DNA from: CAZNYG01 sp964577205
GTDB taxonomy: Bacteria; Elusimicrobiota; Endomicrobiia; Endomicrobiales; CAIRNS01
Direction of reading: 5' to 3'
DNA: 31,423 bases
NCBI GenBank assembly: GCA_964577205.1
Contig: CAZNYG010000018.1
Span: 1-31,423 of the forward strand
The position numbers and the translations under genes are program-made. The notes under the pieces are model-generated. The model worked only from the letters and a program-made list of their open reading frames with translations. It ran no database searches and had not been told where the DNA came from. This document shows, in pieces, positions 22,793 to 30,179 of this stretch. Numbering within the stretch: position 1 is the stretch's first letter; each line of letters opens with the position of its first letter.

Positions 22793-22819
22793 TTTGACCG
22801 TCCCGTGCGCTCGGGACCC

Positions 22820-22842
22820 AGCGGTTTGCATTGCAAACCGCT
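22820..22842. repeat. Perfect palindrome overlapping the tRNA-Gln 3' end
   Basis: AGCGGTTTGC and its exact complement with a three-base centre form a 23-bp palindrome whose last two bases are the tRNA discriminator and final acceptor base. A second short inverted repeat GTCCCG/CGGGAC follows (about 22799-22816). No T run follows, so it is more like a processing or stabilising hairpin than a terminator. Confidence 0.7.
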
Positions 22843-22911
22843 CCGGGACCAGGATTCGAACCTGGACAAAGGGATCCAAATTCCCTTGTGCTGCCATTAC
22901 ACCATCCCGGA
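22841..22911 (-). tRNA. tRNA-Gln (TTG)
   Basis: A 71-nt cloverleaf on the minus strand: acceptor TCCGGGA/TCCCGGA, D arm GTGT/GCAC, anticodon stem AGGGA/TCCCT with loop ATTTGGA (anticodon TTG), four-base variable loop, T arm CCAGG/CCTGG with TTCGAAT, discriminator G. CCA is not encoded. It is inserted between spoVG and glmU. Confidence 0.95.
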
Positions 22912-22931
22912 AACCGGAACTCCATCACCCG

Positions 22932-22969
22932 TTCCATTTTTCACTCCGGGCGGAACGCGAAAAATGGAA
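22932..22969 (-). other. Stable hairpin between spoVG and tRNA-Gln
   Basis: TTCCATTTTTC and GAAAAATGGAA (22932-22942 with 22959-22969) form an 11-bp perfect stem; the loop holds a further TCCG/CGGA helix. It lies 20 bases before the tRNA 5' end and is not followed by T, so an RNase processing site separating spoVG mRNA from the tRNA is likelier than a terminator. Confidence 0.5.
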
Positions 22970-22985
22970 AGGCGATGAAATCCTC

Positions 22986-23255
22986 TCATCCCAGTGAAGG
23001 CGCCACAACGCTTTGCTGGTAAGCGGCCAGCACTCTTTCCTCGATCTCGTGACGAAAATCATTCGTGATGGGATGGGCAATATCCTTGAACGTGCCGTCG
23101 TTCTTCTTACGAGACGGCATGCATACCATCAACCCTTTTTCGCCGCGCACGATACGCAGGTTGTGCACGACGAATACTTCGTCGAACGTTACCGCCGCGT
23201 ACGCCTTCAACTTTTCTTCCTCTTTCGGGAAAACACGCACCTCGGTGATCCTCAT
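22986..23255 (-). CDS. spoVG: SpoVG-family RNA/DNA-binding regulator
   Basis: An 89-residue SpoVG homologue with the conserved start MRITEVRVFP, LKAYAAVTFDEVFVVHNLRIVRG and MPSRKKNDGTFKDIAHPI. SpoVG proteins bind nucleic acid and tune translation or cell-envelope and developmental genes; despite the name it does not imply sporulation. GGAGG four bases before the ATG. It lies 24 bases after ispE and upstream of tRNA-Gln and glmU, matching the Bacillus spoVG-gcaD neighbourhood. Confidence 0.95.
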   Translation of the reverse strand: MRITEVRVFPKEEEKLKAYAAVTFDEVFVVHNLRIVRGEKGLMVCMPSRKKNDGTFKDIAHPITNDFRHEIEERVLAAYQQSVVAPSLG

Positions 23256-23279
23256 CGAACCTCCATGCAGAGAGAAGAG

Positions 23280-24134
23280 TCAGACAACCGACCGTACCAC
23301 CCGGACAAAAAAATCATGTTCCGCGATTACTGATCGCAAACTCTCCCCTTCATCCCGTGTCCCTGCTATGCCAACAACCGTCGACCCGGATCCGGACATT
23401 ATGCATGAGCATCCATTCCGAACCATCAGGCCCTTGACGTTTTCAACAGCCGGGAATGCCGGAAATACAACATTTTCCAATCTGTTATAGAGGTATTTAC
23501 CCCATAAGCGAGAAGGCGTACCCGATTCTAACAATCGCTTAATTTTATTAATTTTTTGTACTCTTGTCAATGGAAAACGAAGCTGCTTGTAGACCCAGGC
23601 GGTCGAGACCGGGAATCCCGGATAGGCCAGCACATACCAGGCAGGGACGATATTCTTCATGGGCTCGAGCATATCTCCTATCCCCGTGGCATATGCCGTC
23701 CCTCCTTTCAGGAAAAAAGGAACGTCAGCTCCAAGTTTTGCTCCCAGGCGAACCATATCTTTATGAGGGATCCTCCGCTTCCAGAGCCTCAGCAACCCCT
23801 TCAGTACCGCGGCGGCATCGGAAGATCCTCCTCCGAGGCCCGCCCCCATGGGAATGTTCTTCTCCAGATACATACGCGCTCCGGCTTTCACCCCGAGCTC
23901 TTTCCTGAGAACAAGAGCGGCCCGCATGGCCAGATTGCGTTCATCACAGGGAAGGCCGCTCCGGCTGCAGGAGAGGCTCAGGCGCGGCGAAGCGCTCATT
24001 GTAATACGGTCATAGAGGCTGACAGTCTGCATGATCGATTCAAGCTCATGGTAGCCGTCGGGCCGTTTTCCCGTCACTTCCAGAAAAAGGTTGACCTTGG
24101 CGGGCGCCCTGAGAGTGATCGTGTTCTTATTCAT
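23280..24134 (-). CDS. ispE: 4-diphosphocytidyl-2-C-methyl-D-erythritol kinase
   Basis: ATP-dependent GHMP kinase of the MEP isoprenoid pathway, needed for undecaprenyl and quinone synthesis. The 284 residues match the family. Visible are the substrate motif APAKVNLFLEVTGKRPDGYHELES, the ATP-binding glycine loop PMGAGLGGGSSDAAAV (about 96-111), GADVPFFLKGGTAYATG with the catalytic Asp, and the third motif MSGSGSTVVGI. The ATG overlaps the stop of the upstream TPR gene by eight bases. Confidence 0.97.
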   Translation of the reverse strand: MNKNTITLRAPAKVNLFLEVTGKRPDGYHELESIMQTVSLYDRITMSASPRLSLSCSRSGLPCDERNLAMRAALVLRKELGVKAGARMYLEKNIPMGAGLGGGSSDAAAVLKGLLRLWKRRIPHKDMVRLGAKLGADVPFFLKGGTAYATGIGDMLEPMKNIVPAWYVLAYPGFPVSTAWVYKQLRFPLTRVQKINKIKRLLESGTPSRLWGKYLYNRLENVVFPAFPAVENVKGLMVRNGCSCIMSGSGSTVVGIAGTRDEGESLRSVIAEHDFFVRVVRSVV

Positions 24135-26322
24135 TTATTCCCTGTTCCGGCGCCTGCGAGCCGGAAGACGAGAGATCGGGCGCGGCGAACAGGGCATCGG
24201 GCATGCTGCCGTTCAGGACGAATCCCTGCAGCCGGACCCTTAACGATGTTCTGTCAGGTTCGGAATACATGATGATGTCGGAAGGGATGAACAGGCCTTC
24301 GACCCGCTCGTAACGGACGAATTTAAGGGTAAACTCATCTTTCACCCGGTATTGTTCCACCGTGCTGTTATCCCTGTTGATAACGAGCTCTTCATTGCCC
24401 GCCTTGTAGATGAAACGGTGTTTCTTTTCCTTTATCTCCGTGGCGGGATCGTTGAATGATTCTATGATCATCGCGTTGAAATAATCCTGTACCGCCTGAA
24501 GGAGGGAGACCGTTTCGGGTGTCAGAGAGCTTTCCAGGGAGCGGGGCGAAACCTGGATACCGCCGTTGGAAATGACCAGCAGCTGCGACGCGAGAACGCT
24601 TCCGAGGAGTTCCATCCGCCATTTATCGGGGCGGCTGTAGTGGAACATGCCCACCCAGCGGAAATTATACGAGGGTGTCTCCCCCTTCGCGGTAAAATTC
24701 ATTCGCAGCGTGCCGACTTGAAGAACGTTACCGGCGGCACGCTTAAGCGTTTTACGCGGGAGCGTCCCGGTGGACAGTTCCTTTTCCAGGCCCCGGACCT
24801 TCTCATTGATCTTCCTGTTCTTCGGATCGCGCGCAAGCGCGGACTGGTACGCGTCCCATGCGCCGTCATTATCCCCGAGCCTGGCCAGCGTATCGCCCCA
24901 ATGATCGGCGATGACGGGATCCTTCAGTTTGCCGAAAGCGGCACGAAGCTCCCGTTCCGCTTCCTGATAACGCCCCTTGCGGAAATAGACCCACCCGAGA
25001 GAATCGCGGTACGATCCGTTATCCGGATCGATCTCCAGGGCGCGGTTCACCAGCGCCTCCGCTTCGTCGAGATCGCGGTTGCGGTCGGCGAACGAATAAC
25101 CCAGGTAATTCATCGCGGCGGAGTGGTTCGGATCCAGCTCGAAGGCTTTTTTCAATTCGGGGACGGCCGCGTCGAACTTATCCCACTGGTCGTAAAGGAT
25201 ACCCAGATGAAAATGAGTGTCGGCCTGGTCCGGTTTCAGTTCCAGGGACTTCAGCAGCGCCTTTTCGGCCTTCTTGAAATCGCGCGCGTCCATGTAAGCC
25301 AGCCCGAGCAAATAGCGCGTCGCGGGATTCTGCGGATCCTTATCGACGGCTTTTCCGAGGTACTCCACCGCTTTGCCGAATTCCTTTTTCATCGAGTAGA
25401 AATAGCTCAACCGGGCAAGCACCGCGGGGGTTTCCTCTTTGGCGCGCAGGCGCTCGAAATAGCCTATGGCCTGATCCCAGTCCTTTTTTCCCTCCGCGAT
25501 GGCTCCCTGCCAGAAAATGACATTGGGATCTTCCGGCATGATCTTCCCCGCGCGTTTGAAAGTCTCTTCGGCGGCGGGCAGGTTCTTCATGCGGTGGTAC
25601 AGGCCGCCAAGGTACATGAGAACGTTGATGTTTTCCGGCGATGCCGCCAGGTACCGTTCATATTCCTGGACGGCTGCGCCCTGCTGCCCCTGTTTCTCGT
25701 AAAGCTGCGCGAGGGCGAGGTAGGGATCGGGGTTGCCTTTTTTCAGGGAGATCGCCTTCAAATAGGCATCCTTTGCCTTTTCCGTTTTGCCGGCTTTTTC
25801 CAGCGTCAATCCCATCTGGAAATATCCCTCGGATGATTCGGGCTGCTGGCGCAGGTATTTTTCCCAGTAAGGTATCGCCTGCACCGGCGAATTGTCCGAA
25901 GAATAGAATGCCGCCAGATAAAGGAGGGCAGACTCATTCGCGGGATCGATGCTCAGCGCTTTTTCCCAGGACGTACGGGCGCGGACGCTCTGCCCGGACA
26001 TCAAATAAAAGTTCCCGAGAAAAAGCTGCGTGGAAAGCGAACCGCCGGAAAGCTCCTGAAGCCTGTTCGCGGCATTGAACGCTTCTTCTTTCTTTCCCGC
26101 CTGCCAGTACATCGAGGCAAGGTCGCGGTAAACTGGTGCGGCATCGCGGTCGATCTCGATCACGCGCTCATACGCGCCGAGAGCCGCGGGGATATCGCCT
26201 TCCCTTACCGCGAGAAGTCCTTCGATATACGACTGATATGCTTCCGTTGTCGCGGCTGATCCCGGAACAGCCATAGCCGCGGCTATAAGCATGGCAAGCC
26301 CCGTCCTGAACATGTGTTTCAT
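24127..26322 (-). CDS. Exported TPR protein with LolA/LolB-like C-terminal domain
   Basis: A 731-residue protein with signal peptide (MKHMFRTGLAMLIAAAMAVPGSAA, cleavage near 24). Residues about 28-500 are a dozen or more tetratricopeptide repeats (typical units: YEKQGQQGAAVQEYERYLA, YLGKAVDKDPQNPATRYLLG). The last ~210 residues form a beta-rich domain (VGTLRMNFTAKGET, YSRPDKWRMELLGS, LFIPSDIIMYSEPD, LRVRLQGFVLN) that resembles outer-membrane lipoprotein carrier or DUF4292-type proteins. This suggests a periplasmic scaffold in lipoprotein or envelope assembly; the role is inferred. The ATG overlaps the rimI stop as ATGA and its stop overlaps ispE. Confidence 0.8.
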   Translation of the reverse strand: MKHMFRTGLAMLIAAAMAVPGSAATTEAYQSYIEGLLAVREGDIPAALGAYERVIEIDRDAAPVYRDLASMYWQAGKKEEAFNAANRLQELSGGSLSTQLFLGNFYLMSGQSVRARTSWEKALSIDPANESALLYLAAFYSSDNSPVQAIPYWEKYLRQQPESSEGYFQMGLTLEKAGKTEKAKDAYLKAISLKKGNPDPYLALAQLYEKQGQQGAAVQEYERYLAASPENINVLMYLGGLYHRMKNLPAAEETFKRAGKIMPEDPNVIFWQGAIAEGKKDWDQAIGYFERLRAKEETPAVLARLSYFYSMKKEFGKAVEYLGKAVDKDPQNPATRYLLGLAYMDARDFKKAEKALLKSLELKPDQADTHFHLGILYDQWDKFDAAVPELKKAFELDPNHSAAMNYLGYSFADRNRDLDEAEALVNRALEIDPDNGSYRDSLGWVYFRKGRYQEAERELRAAFGKLKDPVIADHWGDTLARLGDNDGAWDAYQSALARDPKNRKINEKVRGLEKELSTGTLPRKTLKRAAGNVLQVGTLRMNFTAKGETPSYNFRWVGMFHYSRPDKWRMELLGSVLASQLLVISNGGIQVSPRSLESSLTPETVSLLQAVQDYFNAMIIESFNDPATEIKEKKHRFIYKAGNEELVINRDNSTVEQYRVKDEFTLKFVRYERVEGLFIPSDIIMYSEPDRTSLRVRLQGFVLNGSMPDALFAAPDLSSSGSQAPEQGINE

Positions 26323-26753
26323 AATTTTTTTTCCATGAGCACCGCGTCGTCGTCCGTGTAATAACGGCGGCGGATGCCGTTTTCCATAAAACCTTCCGAC
26401 CGATAGAGAGAGCGCGCCGCGGCGTTACGCGAGCGGACCTCCAGCAGCGCGGTCCCTACCCCGCGCCGGCGCATCTCTTCACAGAGGTATTGCAGGGCCC
26501 TGCGCCCTATTCCCCGGGCGCGGTAGCCCGCGTCCACGGCTATCGACAGGATATGGCCTTCGTCGCCTACCTGCCAGAACCCGCCGTATCCTACGACTTT
26601 TTCATCGCAGAGCACCGAATAAAAATGGGAAACCGCCAGAGTTATCTCACGCTCAAACATGTCTCTGGTCCACGGTTGAGGGAATGAATGGGTCTCGATA
26701 ACCATGACGGCGTCAAGATCCGATTTTCCCAGAGGAGCGAATTGAAGATTCAC
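26319..26753 (-). CDS. rimI: Ribosomal protein S18-alanine N-acetyltransferase (RimI-like GNAT)
   Basis: A 144-residue GNAT acetyltransferase of the RimI type. The N-terminal motif includes IETHSFPQPWTRDMFE, the beta4/acetyl-CoA loop is IAVDAGYRARGIGRRAL, and the tail has EVRSRNAAARSLYRSEGF and GIRRRYYTDDDAVLM. RimI acetylates the N-terminus of S18. The start is GTG (26751-26753). No clear Shine-Dalgarno is seen. The GTG sits in a small inverted repeat TTGAAG/CTTCAA (26742-26747 with 26753-26758), which could limit initiation. The stop overlaps the TPR gene start. Confidence 0.9.
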   Translation of the reverse strand: MNLQFAPLGKSDLDAVMVIETHSFPQPWTRDMFEREITLAVSHFYSVLCDEKVVGYGGFWQVGDEGHILSIAVDAGYRARGIGRRALQYLCEEMRRRGVGTALLEVRSRNAAARSLYRSEGFMENGIRRRYYTDDDAVLMEKKL

Positions 26754-26793
26754 TTCAAGATTCTACAAAATAAGCTGTGTAAAGACAACGGCG

Positions 26794-26910
26794 ACGACAC
26801 TGGACATTGGACGTGGGATATGGGACACATGGCCAAAAACAACGACAACCGCTTGATCAACAGCACTTTTGTAATTAACCTCAAATCCCATGTCTCATGT
26901 CACATGTCCC
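26794..26910. repeat. Inverted heptamer-array element (element D)
   Basis: Left arm 26794-26828 on the plus strand: ACGACAC, TGGACAT, TGGACGT, GGGATAT, GGGACAC. Right arm 26883-26910 on the minus strand: GGGACAT, GTGACAT, GAGACAT, GGGATTT. The word is close to that of element A (NGGAYNY). Spacer 54 bp. The outer part of the right arm is coding: it provides the last codons (Gly-His-Val-Thr) and the TGA of pdxA. Confidence 0.7.
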
Positions 26911-27836
26911 GTCAATTTTGCCGCGACAAGAATGGATTCGATCATCGCCCCGGGGCGGGCGCGATCCCTGCCCGCGATATCAAAACCGGTGCCATGCCCG
27001 GGAGAGGTGCGGATAAAAGGAAGCCCCATCGTGATATTGACGATCTTTTCGGGATCGCAGCATTTGAGGCCGATCATGGCCTGGTCATGGTACATCGTGA
27101 CAAGCAGGTCGTAGCGGCCGGCGATCATTTTCATCCAGGCGCTGTCGCCCGGCAGCGGGCCGTCGGCGGATACACCCAGGGCGGCAAGCTTCGCGATGGC
27201 GGGAGAGATGACCTTTCCCTCTTCCCTGCCCAGAAGCCCGCCTTCCCCCGCGTGGGGATTCATGGCGCATATCGCGATGCGCGGGGCCTTGATGCCGCAG
27301 CGGCCGCGGAGAAAATGTACAGAGAGACGCGTGGTATCGACTATATCTTTCACGCGGATCTTTTTTCCCGTATCTGCCAGAGGCATGTGCCGGGTCACCA
27401 TGACTGCCCGCAGCCGCCCCGCGGCCATCAGCATGCCGAAATCCTTCGTGCCGGAAAGAGAGGCGAGCATTTCCGTGTGGCCGGCGAAATGAACGCCGGC
27501 GAGATGGAGGGCGGCTTTCGACAGGGGCGCCGTTACCAGCGCGTCGGCTTCCCCCTTTCCCAGCATGTCCGACGCCCGCCTGATCCACGCGTATGCCGCG
27601 CGGCCGCATACGGCACTGTCGCGCCCGGTTTCGATCGCATCGATATCGTCAACCGGTATATGCTCGATCACGCTCCGGGACGGCAGCGGTCCCGGCAACA
27701 GCCGGCGGTCGCCGATGACGATCGGACGGCACGCTCGAAAAACTGCCGGCGAGGCCAGGGCTTTGATGATGATCTCCGGCCCTATACCGGCCGGATCGCC
27801 CATCGTAATGATAATGCGCGGGAGCTTTGAAGTCAT
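26895..27836 (-). CDS. pdxA: 4-hydroxythreonine-4-phosphate dehydrogenase
   Basis: NAD-dependent oxidation of 4-phosphohydroxy-L-threonine in pyridoxal phosphate synthesis. The 313-residue product has the family start IITMGDPAGIGPEI and the three metal-binding His motifs: GHTEML, NPHAGEGGLLG, and YHDQAMIGLK. TAPLSKAALH and GHGTGFDIAG are also present. It is slightly short at the C-terminus: its last residues (about LTGHVT) are read from repeat element D. No clear Shine-Dalgarno precedes the ATG. It follows a terminator (27879-27934), so either read-through or an unseen promoter expresses it. Confidence 0.95.
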   Translation of the reverse strand: MTSKLPRIIITMGDPAGIGPEIIIKALASPAVFRACRPIVIGDRRLLPGPLPSRSVIEHIPVDDIDAIETGRDSAVCGRAAYAWIRRASDMLGKGEADALVTAPLSKAALHLAGVHFAGHTEMLASLSGTKDFGMLMAAGRLRAVMVTRHMPLADTGKKIRVKDIVDTTRLSVHFLRGRCGIKAPRIAICAMNPHAGEGGLLGREEGKVISPAIAKLAALGVSADGPLPGDSAWMKMIAGRYDLLVTMYHDQAMIGLKCCDPEKIVNITMGLPFIRTSPGHGTGFDIAGRDRARPGAMIESILVAAKLTGHVT

Positions 27837-27878
27837 TGTTGTTTTCTGCCGCTCATTTTTCCGCTTTATGCCTTACCT

Positions 27879-27934
27879 CAAAAAGAAGCGGCCGTAGAGT
27901 CACGAATCGGGATCCGTTCGTTCTCTGCGGCCGC
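27879..27934 (-). terminator. Terminator-like hairpin after surA
   Basis: Minus-strand GCGGCCG...CGGCCGC arms (27888-27894 with 27928-27934), extended by AGAG/CTCT (27896-27899 with 27923-27926) and an inner ACGAA/TTCGT, followed by TTCTTTTT (plus-strand 27880-27887). Long stem with about 20-base loop. It may only partly terminate, since pdxA follows without a visible promoter. Confidence 0.75.
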
Positions 27935-27963
27935 CTGATGTACCTCAGGAAAATACCCGACTG

Positions 27964-29016
27964 CTATTCAACAGGGTTGACTTTTATGTTTGCTTTCTGC
28001 CGGATCTCTTTCATCCAGGACTCATAACGTTGCTGGGCCGACTTCTGGAACATGAACTCCCGGAGATCGCCCTTGACATCGTCAAAAGCAAGCTTGCGGG
28101 GAGCGCGTTTCTCTTCCACTTTTATGAGATGGTACCCGAAATCCGTCAGCACCGGATCTGAGATTTTCCCCAATTCAAGCGAGAAAGCCACTTTCTCGAA
28201 TTCAGGGACCATGTCGCCTTTAGCGAAGAACCCCAGGTCGCCGCCGCGGTTCTTGGAACCGGGATCATCGGAATACTTCTTGGCCAGCTCATCGAAATCT
28301 GCTCCGTCCTTCAGCTCTTTCTGGATCCCTTCGATCTTCTTTTTAGCAGCCGCCTTTTCCGGCGCGGCCGCGTTCTTGTCGACACCGACAAGGACATGGC
28401 GGGCATGCACCTGTTCAGAAGACATTCGGTTCATCAGCTTCGCGAGCGTCGCGGCCTCTTCTTCTTCCTTCAGATCAAGGCCGAGGGCCTTGCCGTTCAT
28501 CTTTTCGACGATCTGGTCGTAGAACTTCTTTACTTCCTCGTCCTTCGGCTGGGCCGTCTTCGCGCGGATCTCCTGTTCCATAAGCTTCATGACCATGAGC
28601 TGCTCTTCGATCCGCTTCTGGAACTGGGCAACCGTAAGGTTCTCTTTTTTCAACTCGGCGTTGAAATCCGCTTCGGCAGGGAAGCGTTTTTTGACCTGTT
28701 TTACGCCTTCGTCAAGTTCGCGCTTGTTGATCTTGATCTTCCGTTTCTGCGCTTCCTGGCGCAGGATACGGTCGTCGATCATCTGCTCGAGGAATTTCTG
28801 CTTGAACTCTTTTATCTTGTCCTGCGACTGTTCGGCAGGAGGAGTGCTCTGTTCATACTGTGCAACAACCGGCGACACTAGTTTGTCGAACTCCGACTTC
28901 ATGATCGGCTCATTGTTCACCACCGCCAGCGTTTTATCCACGACCTTGTCCGCTGCCGACAGGAATCCAGCGCATAAGCTCAGGCTGAGCAACGCGACGC
29001 CAATACTTTTCTTCAT
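27964..29016 (-). CDS. Periplasmic SurA-like peptidyl-prolyl isomerase
   Basis: A 350-residue exported chaperone. The signal peptide is MKKSIGVALLSLSLCAGFLSA (cleavage near 21). The N-terminal SurA_N-type helical domain is about 28-190 (NNEPIMKSEFDKLV, LEQMIDDRILRQEAQKRKI), followed by a parvulin rotamase domain about 200-310 (VHARHVLVGVD, YSDDPGSKNRGGDLGFFAKGDMVPEFEKVAF, FGYHLIKVEEKR) with the conserved His pair. SurA folds outer-membrane proteins. GGAGGAAGG lies just before the ATG. It is 64 bases after a second PPIase gene, and pdxA next door matches the surA-pdxA adjacency of Proteobacteria. Confidence 0.9.
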   Translation of the reverse strand: MKKSIGVALLSLSLCAGFLSAADKVVDKTLAVVNNEPIMKSEFDKLVSPVVAQYEQSTPPAEQSQDKIKEFKQKFLEQMIDDRILRQEAQKRKIKINKRELDEGVKQVKKRFPAEADFNAELKKENLTVAQFQKRIEEQLMVMKLMEQEIRAKTAQPKDEEVKKFYDQIVEKMNGKALGLDLKEEEEAATLAKLMNRMSSEQVHARHVLVGVDKNAAAPEKAAAKKKIEGIQKELKDGADFDELAKKYSDDPGSKNRGGDLGFFAKGDMVPEFEKVAFSLELGKISDPVLTDFGYHLIKVEEKRAPRKLAFDDVKGDLREFMFQKSAQQRYESWMKEIRQKANIKVNPVE

Positions 29017-29080
29017 ACCCTTCCTCCGTGACCCGCTTTCGCGGAAAATACGTTAAAGCCTCGCTGACACTGCTGCGGTA

Positions 29081-30016
29081 CTATTTGGACGATCCGGCCG
29101 GTTCCTGTTTGGGAGCCGCCGACCTGAGCGGGCCGGCTGACGGCGCGGGTTCGATCGCCTGCGGTGAAGGTATCCGGGCAAGCAGATCGTACGCCACGTT
29201 CACGCCGAACTTCTTGCGCGCCGTGTTAAGCCATGTGTCAAAAGTAGTCTTCTCGAGAAGTTTCTTGATCTCGAGTTTCGCTTCATCAGCCGAAAGGGCA
29301 GGCAATGCTTTTTCCGCCACCTTCTTAATAATGTGAAAGCCGAACTGCGTTTCAACTATGCCCGACATGCCGTTGACCTTGAGCGGAAACACCGCCTGTT
29401 CGAACTCCGGCACCAGGTCGCCCTTGCGGAACGGCCCTATTTCGCCGCCGCGAGACGCCGAAACCGGGTCCGTGGATACTTCACCGGCTGTTTTCGCGAA
29501 ATCCGCGCCGGCTTTCAGGCGCTCCAGGACTTTTTCCGCTTCAGCTTTTGAAGTCACAAGAATATGGCGCGCCACGACCTCGACAGGACTGTCGTACTCG
29601 CTCTTATGCTCCTGGTAGTACTTATCCACGTCCTTATCGGTAGCTGCAAGCTGTTTGGCATGCAGGTCGCGCACATGAAGCTCCATGAGCAGGTTTTCCT
29701 GGTATTCTCGCAGGCGCCGTGCCTGGTCTTTTTTGAATTCGACCATGGCCCGGGTGTATTCGGCATTCTTCTCGACTCCGGCCTGGCGGGCGGACTCAAG
29801 GACGATCCGTTCGCGCACCATGAGGTCGAGGAACTGCTTTTTCCCAGCTGCCGTCGAAAGGAATCCCTGGTAAGCGGGAGGCGCCTCTTTTATGCGTTCA
29901 CTGAGCGAGGCCAGCGTGATAGTATCGCTGCCGATCTTAGCCACAACCTTATCCTTTTCTTTGCATCCGGCCGCCAGAAGAAGAAAGACGACCGACACTG
30001 CATAAAACTTTTTCAT
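29081..30016 (-). CDS. Lipoprotein parvulin-type peptidyl-prolyl isomerase (PrsA/PpiC-like)
   Basis: A 311-residue lipoprotein. The signal ends in a lipobox LLAAGC with Cys18 as the lipidation site. A SurA_N-like helical region (about 30-150) is followed by a parvulin rotamase domain (about 160-255: VVARHILVTSKAEAEKVLERL, SRGGEIGPFRKGDLVPEFEQAVF, FGFHIIKKVAEKA). The tail is Pro/Ala-rich. It is homologous to the next gene, so the pair arose by duplication, one soluble and one membrane anchored. GGGAG about ten bases before the ATG, with a promoter at 30074-30101. Confidence 0.9.
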   Translation of the reverse strand: MKKFYAVSVVFLLLAAGCKEKDKVVAKIGSDTITLASLSERIKEAPPAYQGFLSTAAGKKQFLDLMVRERIVLESARQAGVEKNAEYTRAMVEFKKDQARRLREYQENLLMELHVRDLHAKQLAATDKDVDKYYQEHKSEYDSPVEVVARHILVTSKAEAEKVLERLKAGADFAKTAGEVSTDPVSASRGGEIGPFRKGDLVPEFEQAVFPLKVNGMSGIVETQFGFHIIKKVAEKALPALSADEAKLEIKKLLEKTTFDTWLNTARKKFGVNVAYDLLARIPSPQAIEPAPSAGPLRSAAPKQEPAGSSK

Positions 30017-30073
30017 TAAATTCGCTCCCTTGCTGCTTTTAGACAGCGTGACCGCTGAATAAATTTCAATTGA

Positions 30074-30101
30074 TAAATACTAACATAATTCCCATTGTCA
30101 A
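30074..30101 (-). promoter_or_regulatory. Probable promoter of the PPIase genes
   Basis: Minus-strand TTGACA (30096-30101) and TATTTA (30074-30079) with 16-bp spacing in an AT-rich stretch. The predicted start is near 30067, a leader of about 50 nt. Confidence 0.5.
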
Positions 30102-30179
30102 GTCAAACACGCGCAGTTCGGCGCGCAGCTCGGCGGGGCACCGTGTATTTTCTGTGGAAAAAGCGGGAATAAAGACGGA

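Noticed and set aside
22932..22969. Hairpin after spoVG as an intrinsic terminator
   Set aside because: The U-rich stretch is inside the stem and no T run follows it on the minus strand.
24640..25836. 398-codon plus-strand reading frame opposite the TPR gene
   Set aside because: It is the antisense of a clear TPR protein with signal peptide; the predicted peptide has no domain and no ribosome binding site is visible.
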